In this document: piece by piece, positions 57,217 to 64,000 of the stretch
How the letters are laid out: each line of letters opens with the position of its first letter
Numbering within the stretch: position 1 is the stretch's first letter
Origin: Lacticaseibacillus saniviri JCM 17471 = DSM 24301
GTDB taxonomy: Bacteria; Bacillota; Bacilli; Lactobacillales; Lactobacillaceae
Assembly (NCBI RefSeq): GCF_001311785.1
Contig: NZ_BBBX01000002.1
Coordinates: 118,770 to 182,769, forward strand
DNA: 64,000 nt
Direction of reading: 5' to 3'
Program-made: the position numbers and the translations under genes
The notes under the pieces: model-generated
Told to the model about the DNA's origin: nothing
The model's database searches: none
Seen by the model: the letters and a program-made list of their open reading frames with translations, nothing else

Positions 57217-57442
57217 TCCCACCACCAACAATCTCCGTCTAACTCACTTTTCGCTGTGGCGAATCCCGCCACGTCGCTCAAAGCCCGTTAGTACTCGATT
57301 GCTGACCGGTGCTGGTCGCGCTCTAAACGCGTCATTCACACTGTCTGTTCCGTCTAACCCAACCAACGCCAATTGCACAAACCGCAATTATAGCGCTGGT
57401 TCCGTTAGTACTCACAGCCAATACGTGTGAATTCACGCTCTA
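57217..57442. repeat. Intergenic palindrome family, modules C+A, inverted
   Basis: Carries CAACAATCTCCGTCTAAC, CTCGATTGCTGACCGG, CTGTCTGTTCCGTCTAAC and GGTTCCGTTAGTACTCACAG, as in the other copies. The edge TTCACGCTCTA, complement of TAGAGCGTGAA, supplies the TAG stop of mntH at 57440-57442. It fills 57065-57439 apart from the terminator. Confidence 0.85.
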
Positions 57443-58842
57443 ACCAATACTTGGGACAATACCAACCAGACCCAGAATCAGATAGATATTCAAGATTGTT
57501 AAGATAATCGACACAGTCCAGGCCGTGTATTTGACCCACGCCGCGCTAGTGAATTCGCCCATAATATCTTTGCGACTGGCAAAAATTGTCAGTGGGAAGA
57601 TTGAGAATGGTAAGGCGATACTCAAGAAGACCTGTGAGAATGTCAGCAGTTCTTCATTTTGCTTCATTGTCTTTGAACATGATGGCAAAATCAAGACAGG
57701 AATCACACTCAGTAATCGTGTGATGACCCGCCGTGCCCAGAGTGGCATCTTCATGTGGATAAAGCCTTCCATCACGATTTGACCTGAAAGAGTCCCGGTG
57801 ATGGTTGAATTCTGACCGGATGCCAACAAGGCAACGGCGAACAACATGGAGAGCACAGGCTTGCGATAGAGCCGGCAATGTCCTTATTTTGTAATGCGAA
57901 GTATAAATCTTGGAAACGACCCAAGTTTGAGGCGTGCCCATAGAACAGCGCTGCCCCTAAGACCAAGAGTAAGCAGTTAACCACGAATGCGATTGATAAT
58001 TGAATGTTGGAATCAATCACGGTGAACTTCAAAGCCTTGCGTAACTTCTTAGGGTCGTTGCGGTCATATTTGCGCGCTTGTGCAATTGAGGAATGTAGGT
58101 AAAGGTTGTGGGGCATAACAGTAGCCCCAACAATCCCCAATGCTAAGTACAACATGCCTTTGTTGGTGATGATATCTGTGTGTGGGACAAAGCCCGCAAA
58201 CATTTCGCCAACGTTTGGTTTTGCCAGAATCACTTGATATAAGAAGACGAAGAGAATGACGGCAACCAAGGTCGCAACAATCGCTTCAATCTTTCTAAAG
58301 CCGAGTTTCATCAATAATAAGAGCAAGAAGACATCAAAAGCAGTGATAAAAATCCCGGCGACAAGTGGAATGTGGAACAGCAACATTAAGGCAATCCCAG
58401 ATCCAATGATTTCAGCGATATCTGTTGCCATAATCGCCAACTCAGTGATGATCCAGAGAACGAATCCACCGGCCTTATTGGTGTGGTCTCGTGTGAGTTG
58501 CGCCAAATCCTTACCTGTGACCATCCCAACCCGAGCGGACATTGCTTGAAGCAACATCGCAATCAGACTGGAAATCAAAATCACGGATAACAGCGCGTAC
58601 TTATACGACGCCCCACCAGTAATACTTGTGACCCAGTTACCTGGATCCATGTAACCCACGGCAACGAGTGCCCCAGGTCCAGAGTAGGCAAGCAATGTTT
58701 TCCAGAAGCCAGCGTTTTCTGGCACATCAACACTGTTATTGATTTCTGAAAGCGACTCCCCATCTGCGTAGTGAATAAACTTTTCATGGCCCTTTTTGGT
58801 CATATCTTCAGGGCGCAAATTCTGTTTGTGCTTTTCATCCAT
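57440..58842 (-). CDS. mntH: Nramp manganese/iron transporter MntH, several frameshifts
   Basis: Proton-coupled divalent metal importer, about 467 residues, eleven membrane helices. ATG 58840-58842 ([13 protein letters not shown]) behind GAGGG. The metal-site motif is in [14 protein letters not shown] (TM1, DPGN), and TM6 has [14 protein letters not shown] (MPH). The frame breaks near 57865 (IAGSIAS to [20 protein letters not shown]), and two compensating changes enclose about 57660-57690, where the correct reading is [11 protein letters not shown]. Long N-terminal tail as in lactobacilli. A DtxR-like operator lies just upstream. Sure. Confidence 0.93.
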
Positions 58843-58877
58843 ATGGTTTCCCTCTTTCTGTGTCAGCCGTACAGCCA

Positions 58878-58901
58878 ACCTAACTTGTTAGGTACTCCTA
58901 A
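58878..58901 (-). promoter_or_regulatory. DtxR/MntR-like operator of mntH
   Basis: Two overlapping palindromes: ACCTAAC TT GTTAGGT (58878-58893, perfect) and TTAGG TACT CCTAA (58888-58901, perfect). The half-sites resemble those of DtxR/IdeR/MntR boxes (TTAGGTTAGCCTAACCTAA). Placed between the promoter and the start codon, so a metal-loaded repressor could block mntH. Confidence 0.65.
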
Positions 58902-58912
58902 ACCCCTTACAT

Positions 58913-58941
58913 ATTGTAGCTTTTTCAAATAAATTGGGCAA
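58913..58941 (-). promoter_or_regulatory. mntH promoter
   Basis: On the minus strand TTGCCC (58936-58941), 17 bases, TACAAT (58913-58918); the operator overlaps the start of the transcript. Confidence 0.55.
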
Positions 58942-59056
58942 CTGTTTTCGCCTATTCGCGGCATTATTTTCCACCATATCAAAATAATTATGAAAACAGC
59001 AGATAAGGTGCGCGGGGTGTTCAAACTTTCGTATAATGGAAAAGAGGTGAGTCAGC

Positions 59057-59992
59057 ATGCAAACGCAGTGGTATTTTGATCAAGGGGAACTCAAAGAAGC
59101 AACGGATACGGCCAATTGTCAGTGGCTAGCCATCACGGCACCGACCGACAGCGAAATGGCTGCTTTAGAAACAACCTATCATCTTTCTAAGAGCCAACTA
59201 GCGGCGGCGCTCGATCAGCGTGAGAATCCGCGGGTTGAGATTGGCCTGCATGTGGAAGATCCAGCGATGGTGATTTTGCGCTACCCCGTGCAGACCCACA
59301 GTGCGATGGGGTATCGTCAGTATCAAACATTGCCATTGGCGCTCTTTGTGCTGGATAAACAAATCATTACCATCACACAGGAACCATTGCCGCTGGAAGA
59401 ATATTTGGGCAATCACTTGATTCAAACTTTTGCGCCAGAAACCTTTCTGCTGAAACTACTCTGGGTCACGCTGCATCAATTTGTGGAAGACATGGATCGC
59501 TTGAACAATGAAATTGACAGCATGGAAGGCTCGCTCGGACATGCCGCCAAGAATACCCAACTTTATCAAATCATGGCGATGCAAAAGAGCCTGATTTTCT
59601 TTGATGATGCGTTGGGGCACTCAGAGCAGCTGCTCTCGATTCTGCACGATGGGCCTAAGTTCTTTAATACACCCGAATCAGCCAATAATCTGCACGATGT
59701 GACAGTCGAGGTTGAACAGGCGCAGAGTATGGTGCGCACAGGGAGTAAAGTGCTCGAGCAATACAATACTGCCGTCAGTTCGGTGATCTCGAATAACCTG
59801 AATTTGATTATGAAGGTGCTCACGTCAATCACGATTATTCTGACGATTCCAACCATTGTCGGCGGGATTTATGGGATGAACGTGCGCTTACCGTTCGCGC
59901 ATGCTTACAATGCGTTTTGGTGGCTGATGCTGATCACGGCGGTTGCTTGTGCACTGGTCGCATGGTGGCTGAAGCGACACGATTATTTCTAG
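59057..59992 (+). CDS. CorA family magnesium/divalent cation transporter
   Basis: 311 residues in one frame, ATG 59057 behind AAAGAGGTGAG. Large cytosolic N-terminal funnel domain with a long helix, then two C-terminal membrane helices separated by the YGMN pore motif (GGIYGMNVRLPFAH). The divergent mntH suggests a small divalent-metal locus. The selectivity loop is less acidic than in E. coli CorA, so Mg, Co or Zn specificity is open. The stop TAG is the edge of the following repeat. Confidence 0.93.
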   Translation: MQTQWYFDQGELKEATDTANCQWLAITAPTDSEMAALETTYHLSKSQLAAALDQRENPRVEIGLHVEDPAMVILRYPVQTHSAMGYRQYQTLPLALFVLDKQIITITQEPLPLEEYLGNHLIQTFAPETFLLKLLWVTLHQFVEDMDRLNNEIDSMEGSLGHAAKNTQLYQIMAMQKSLIFFDDALGHSEQLLSILHDGPKFFNTPESANNLHDVTVEVEQAQSMVRTGSKVLEQYNTAVSSVISNNLNLIMKVLTSITIILTIPTIVGGIYGMNVRLPFAHAYNAFWWLMLITAVACALVAWWLKRHDYF

Positions 59993-60115
59993 AGCGCGAC
60001 CAGCACTGGTCAGCAATCGAACACTAACGGGACTCACGAAGCAATCATAGGTTTGATGATTGTTGCGAGTCTGGTTAGGCGGAGCAGGCAGTGTGTGTAA
60101 GCGCGTTTAGCTTGC
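59990..60115. repeat. Intergenic palindrome family, single A-like module
   Basis: TAGAGCGCGACCAGCACTGG at the corA stop, then AGCAATCGAACACTAACGGG, an inner dyad around AATCATAGGTTTGATGATT, and GTTAGGCGGAGCAGGCAGTG. Confidence 0.85.
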
Positions 60116-60128
60116 GTACATAAACACA

Positions 60129-60173
60129 AAAGAGGTCGTTTCCCGAGTCACAGGACTCTGAAGACGACCTCTT
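60129..60173. terminator. Bidirectional terminator
   Basis: AAAGAGGTCGT and ACGACCTCTTT close a stem with an inner GAGTC/GACTC pair; it lies between corA and the convergent mleR. Confidence 0.85.
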
Positions 60174-60195
60174 TAGTTTGTAAGAATACTTTTTT

Positions 60196-61070
60196 CTATT
60201 TATTGCTGACACTCAGCAGGACACGAATCAATTCTTCTTGGGACGCTGATAGGCGCGTGCCTTTTTTGTAAACAACCGAAATCTGAAATGCGGGTTGGTT
60301 GTTGCCGAGTAATGGTCGCGTTATCAGATGGTCCTCTGGTGTGATGGCGAGACGGGCCAAGAAACTGATGCCGACGTGTTCGCCGACCATTTTCTTCAGC
60401 AAGCCAACATCACTTGAGCGATATACGACTTGGGGGCTGGCGACACTTTGGCGTTCGAACCATTCAAAGGCCTTGGCGTGCACGAATCCTTCCGCTAACA
60501 GAATAAAACTTCTCGTTACCCAGTTGATTAAAGCTGAGTTCCGGTTGTTGGGCTAGCGGATGATCGGGTGGCAAGACAATGCTGAACGGGGATTGGGTGA
60601 CGGGCAAGACTTCGAGATCTTCTTCGACAAGCGGGCCGCTCGATCCGAGCAACGCGATATCGAGATGGCCGGTGCGAATCTCCTGCAACAAATCGGCCGA
60701 TCCGGCTTCTTTGGTATCGAGCCGATCCATGAGCCCGGTACGCACTAACTCGCTCGCCATCTGTGGAAAATAATAATTACCGATAATCGGCGGTAGGCCA
60801 AAGCGGATTGCGCTACCCTTGATTTCGTGGGCGGCCAGTGTCAGTTCCTGATTAATGATTTGTGCGTGGTGATAGAGCTGTTCACCTGCGGGCGTGAGCT
60901 GTAATTCTTGATGGCTCTGATCTCGCAGCATGAGTTGGACATTGAAGTATGTTTCGAGTCGTTTGAGCGCCATCGTGATTGTCGGCTGGGTTACACCGAA
61001 CTCACGGGCGACTTGGGAAAGTTTTTGATTCTGCAAGTTGCGCAAAATACTGTAAATCACGAGTGTTCAT
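60196..61070 (-). CDS. mleR: LysR family regulator MleR, two frameshifts
   Basis: About 291 residues. ATG 61068-61070 behind GGAGGCCCC reads MNTRDLQYFAQLAESK; a frame change near 61020 leads to LSQVAREFGVTQPTITMAL, the helix-turn-helix. A second change, one extra T in TTTT near 60495, joins NEKF to ILLAEGFVHAKAFEWFERQ. The C-terminal effector domain has AGSADLLQEIRTGHLDIALL. LysR regulators divergent from malolactic genes activate them in response to L-malate; place and family support MleR. Confidence 0.88.
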
Positions 61071-61122
61071 ATAAGGGGCCTCCGAGACGTCATATAAAGA
61101 AAGTTTATCACAATCCCCGGGT

Positions 61123-61152
61123 TTGACTATAAGTTTTGAGCGGGATTATAGT
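61123..61152 (+). promoter_or_regulatory. mleS promoter with a LysR-type box
   Basis: TTGACT (61123-61128), 18 bases, TATAGT (61147-61152). ATAAGTTTTGAGCGGGATTAT within it has the T-N11-A dyad form of LysR-type binding sites. Confidence 0.55.
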
Positions 61153-61207
61153 GACACATGTTGAAAGCAAGATAAAAAATATTTAAGAATTCATAGGGGG
61201 AAATCAC

Positions 61208-62869
61208 ATGACAATGACACCAGAACAATTGTTGCATAACCCATTTTTGAACAAGGGTACTGCCTTTACTGCTGAAGAACGTAAGGCTTATGGCCTTGAA
61301 GGCTTATTGCCACCTGCTGTCCAAACTTTGGACCAACAAGTTAAGCAAGCTTACGCACAATACCAAAGCAAGGTTGATGATCTGCAAAAGCGGATGTTCT
61401 TAATGGAAATCTTCAACACCAACCACGTGTTGTTCTATAAGTTATTCTCCGAACACATTGCGGAATTCATGCCTGTTGTCTACGATCCAACCATCGCTGA
61501 CACAATTGAAAACTATAGCGCATTATTCGTTGAACCACAAAACGCAACTTACTTGTCTATCGATGATCCAGATAGCATGGAAGCCGCACTTAAGCACAGT
61601 GCTGCTGGCCGCGACATTCGTTTGATTGTTGTGACAGATGCTGAAGGGATTCTTGGTATCGGTGACTGGGGTACACAAGGTGTTGATATCGCTGTTGGTA
61701 AGTTGATGGTTTATACCGCAGCTGCTGGGATTGACCCAAGCCAAGTCTTACCTGTTGTGCTCGATGCCGGGACCAACAACAAGGAACTGTTAGACGATGA
61801 CCTTTACTTGGGTAATCGTCACGAACGGATTTACGGTGCACAATATGATGCCTTCGTTGATCAATTCGTTGAAACTGCTGAAAAGTTATTCCCTAAGTTA
61901 TACCTTCACTTTGAAGACTTTGGCCGCAGCAATGCCGCTAACATCTTGAACCGTTACAAGGACAAGATCACAACCTTCAATGATGATATTCAAGGAACAG
62001 GGATCATCGTGCTTGCTGGTTTACTCGGTGCCATGAACATCACCAAGCAAAACATGACTGACCAAACTTACTTGAGCTTTGGTGCTGGTACTGCCGGCGC
62101 TGGGATCACAAGCCGGATCTATGAAGAATTCATTCAAGAAGGCATGGACCCAGAAGAAGCTAAGAAGCACTTCTACATGGTTGATAAGCAAGGTCTGTTG
62201 TTCGATGACATGACTGACTTAACACCAGAACAAAAGCCATTCGCACGTAAGCGCAGTGAATTCGCCAACGCTGACGAACTCACCAACCTTGAAGCTGTTG
62301 TGAAGGCTATCCACCCAACAATCTTAGTTGGGACATCAACCCAACCTGGTTCATTCACAGAATCAATCGTGAAGGAAATGGCTGCTCACACAGAACGTCC
62401 AATTATCTTCCCATTGTCTAACCCAACTAAGTTAGCCGAAGCAAAGGCTGAAGACTTGTTGACATGGACTGATGGTAAGGCATTAGTTGCCACAGGTATT
62501 CCTGCTGCACCTGTTGAATTGAACGGTGTGACTTACGAAATTGGTCAAGCTAACAACGCCTTGGTTTACCCAGGTCTTGGTTTAGGAACGATTGCATCAA
62601 CTGCATCACTCTTAAGCGATAGCATGATCTCTGCTGCTGCACACAGTCTTGGTGGGATTGTTGATCCTAGCCAACCAGGTGCTGCTGTATTGCCACCTGT
62701 CACAAAGCTTGATGCCTTCAGTCAGACAGTTGCATTGGCTGTTGCTAAGCAAGCTATTGCTGATGGTTTGAACAAGGACAACATTGCGAATGTTGAACAA
62801 GCTGTTGCCGACATGAAGTGGGTACCAGAATATAAAGATTTAGATGTAACAGTTGACAAGGAGGGGTAA
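61208..62869 (+). CDS. mleS: Malolactic enzyme
   Basis: NAD- and Mn-dependent enzyme that turns L-malate into L-lactate and CO2 without release of pyruvate, 553 residues, one intact frame, ATG 61208 after AGGGGGAAA. Domain features: [46 protein letters not shown], the metal site [11 protein letters not shown] with [14 protein letters not shown]-binding [10 protein letters not shown], and the C-terminal ADMKWVPEY. This is the malolactic branch of the malic enzyme family. Strongly biased codons point to high expression. Three bases separate its stop from mleP. Confidence 0.95.
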   Translation: MTMTPEQLLHNPFLNKGTAFTAEERKAYGLEGLLPPAVQTLDQQVKQAYAQYQSKVDDLQKRMFLMEIFNTNHVLFYKLFSEHIAEFMPVVYDPTIADTIENYSALFVEPQNATYLSIDDPDSMEAALKHSAAGRDIRLIVVTDAEGILGIGDWGTQGVDIAVGKLMVYTAAAGIDPSQVLPVVLDAGTNNKELLDDDLYLGNRHERIYGAQYDAFVDQFVETAEKLFPKLYLHFEDFGRSNAANILNRYKDKITTFNDDIQGTGIIVLAGLLGAMNITKQNMTDQTYLSFGAGTAGAGITSRIYEEFIQEGMDPEEAKKHFYMVDKQGLLFDDMTDLTPEQKPFARKRSEFANADELTNLEAVVKAIHPTILVGTSTQPGSFTESIVKEMAAHTERPIIFPLSNPTKLAEAKAEDLLTWTDGKALVATGIPAAPVELNGVTYEIGQANNALVYPGLGLGTIASTASLLSDSMISAAAHSLGGIVDPSQPGAAVLPPVTKLDAFSQTVALAVAKQAIADGLNKDNIANVEQAVADMKWVPEYKDLDVTVDKEG

Positions 62870-62872
62870 CTT

Positions 62873-63852
62873 TTGACAGCTTTAGCAACGTCAATTCAAA
62901 GCATTTTGACCATCGTTGTCATCATTGCTTTAGGGTATATTTTACAGAAAAAGGGTTGGTTTGACGAAAAGTTTGGGGGAACAATTTCAACCTTACTGAT
63001 GAAGGTCGCTTTACCTGCGTCCATCTTCATCTCCGTTCTTAAGCGACTGACCTTAGATAAGTTGATCAGCTTATCATCAGGACTTGTGTATGGCTTTGGT
63101 GCCGTAATTATCGGTTACATCGTCGCATTCTTCCTGGTTTGGGCTTTGAAGGTTCGTCCAGGCCGTCGTGGGACGTTCATCAATATGTTCGTTAATGCCA
63201 ACACCATTTTCATCGGCTTGCCATTGAACATGGCGCTCTTCGGTGACAAGGCTGTGCCATACTTCCTGATGTACTACGTGGTTAACACTGTTTCCACATG
63301 GACATTAGGTGCCTTCCTGATGTCTTGGGATGATCCTACCAAGCAAGACACAGATGGCAAGCAAGCCTTTAACTGGAAGAAGTTATTGCCACCACCACTG
63401 TTGGGCTTCTTAGTTGCCCTGGTTGTCTTGTTGTTACGGATTCCGTTCATCAACGTCAGCTGGTTAAGCTTTGCCGTTAACAGCTTGGATTACGTTGGTA
63501 GCTTAGTGACACCATTGTCATTAATTTACATCGGGATTATCTTAGCTAAGGCTGGCTTTGGTGCTATCAAGTTTGACCGCGACAGTATCGTTGCCTTGTT
63601 AGGACGTTTCGTTCTGGCACCAGCGATCATCGCTACCCTGATCATTCTTGGGGGCAAGGCAGGCTTTGGCATGCCAAGTCTTGAAGCTCAGACATTGATT
63701 GTCCAAGCTTCAGCACCAGGTCTTGCTGTGTTACCAATCTTAGCTACTGAGGCCATGGTGACGTGGAATACGCAACTAACGTGGTTACCTTATCAACTGT
63801 GCTCTTCGCGGTTGTGGTACCTATTATCATGTTGTTGATCCAAGGTATCTAA
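62873..63852 (+). CDS. mleP: AEC family malate transporter MleP, C-terminal frameshift
   Basis: About 326 residues, ten membrane helices, start TTG 62873 behind AAGGAGGGG. Exchanges malate for lactate so that decarboxylation yields a proton gradient. FINMFVNANTIFIGLPLNMA and PPPLLGFLVALVVLL match the AEC paralog at 53136. The frame changes near 63755; the correct end reads HGDVEYATNVVTLSTVLFAV and stops at TAA 63850-63852. The mleS-mleP order supports the assignment. Confidence 0.92.
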
Positions 63853-63985
63853 TAATTAGAGTGCGAACCCACACGTTTTGGCTGTGAGCACTAACGGAGA
63901 CTAGCGCTACAATTGCGATTTGTGCAATTGGCGCTAGTTTTTGTTAGGCGGAGATTGTTGGGGATTGGAACGCGTTTAGTCAAAA
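63853..63985. repeat. Intergenic palindrome family, module A
   Basis: AGAGTGCGAACCCACACG, CTGTGAGCACTAACGGAG, CTAGCGCTACAATTGCG against GCAATTGGCGCTAG, and GTTAGGCGGAGATTGTTG: nearly the same as module A at 41048-41160. An A6 run and GAGCTACGACATA at the right edge look like the first arm of a terminator. Confidence 0.85.
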
Positions 63986-64000
63986 AAGAGCTACGACATA

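Overview
The window is a chromosomal segment from a low-to-mid G+C Gram-positive bacterium, most likely a member of the Lactobacillaceae near Lacticaseibacillus. The pointers are a complete accessory Sec (SecA2/SecY2) locus that exports a glycosylated serine-rich repeat adhesin with a KxYKxGKxW signal peptide, a malolactic operon (mleR / mleS-mleP), an Opp oligopeptide transporter, AAGGAGG-type ribosome sites, and many short, strong bidirectional terminators. I could not run a search, so the species is not fixed.

Layout. 1-1114: two minus-strand unknown genes. 1308-5875: NAD(P)-binding protein, a small-peptide cassette, MFS transporter, Kup potassium transporter, a 41-aa orphan. 6161-11848: oppA, then oppBCDF. 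12112-22281: a small membrane protein divergent from secA2-secY2-asp1-asp2-asp3-gtfA-gtfB. 22614-29634: the serine-rich repeat protein (about 2,340 codons), followed on the opposite strand by two Gtf3-like glycosyltransferases. 32130-35332: acetyltransferases, tRNA-Ala(CGC), two tandem copies of the small-peptide cassette, a HesB-like protein and a TatD-like hydrolase. 35397-41038: an OmpR-type two-component system beside a gtrA / GT39 / GT2 envelope glycosylation cluster. 41461-45949: small unknown and membrane proteins, an XRE regulator, an AI-2E family protein. 46316-49795 (minus strand): aminotransferase, D-2-hydroxyacid dehydrogenase and EIIC-like membrane protein behind what looks like an aromatic-amino-acid attenuator. 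49923-54727: lexA, a secreted nuclease, MFS exporter, AEC transporter, flavin reductase. 54910-59992: anchored Ser-rich protein, 5-formyl-THF cyclo-ligase, DUF488, mntH, corA. 60196-63852: mleR divergent from mleS-mleP.

How the genes work together. SecA2/SecY2/Asp1-3 export the adhesin while GtfA/GtfB start O-GlcNAc modification of its Ser residues; the two Gtf3-like enzymes probably extend the glycan. The adhesin ends in SLAP/SH3-like wall-binding repeats instead of a sortase anchor. The aminotransferase and hydroxyacid dehydrogenase would turn aromatic amino acids into hydroxy acids such as phenyllactate, and the leader peptide (Trp followed by four Phe) with competing hairpins would tie their expression to aromatic aminoacyl-tRNA supply.

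Two window-wide features stand out. Single-base frameshifts break about half of the genes, including conserved ones, often in homopolymers; this looks like sequencing error and I annotated such genes over their full span. A family of long imperfect palindromes fills the intergenic gaps at seven places, and at four of them the repeat edge supplies the TAG stop codon of the neighbouring gene. The items I find most likely to be undescribed are the aromatic attenuator (49577-49795) and the small-peptide cassette with a hairpin over its ribosome-binding site (1961-2137, 33231-33388, 33451-33637).
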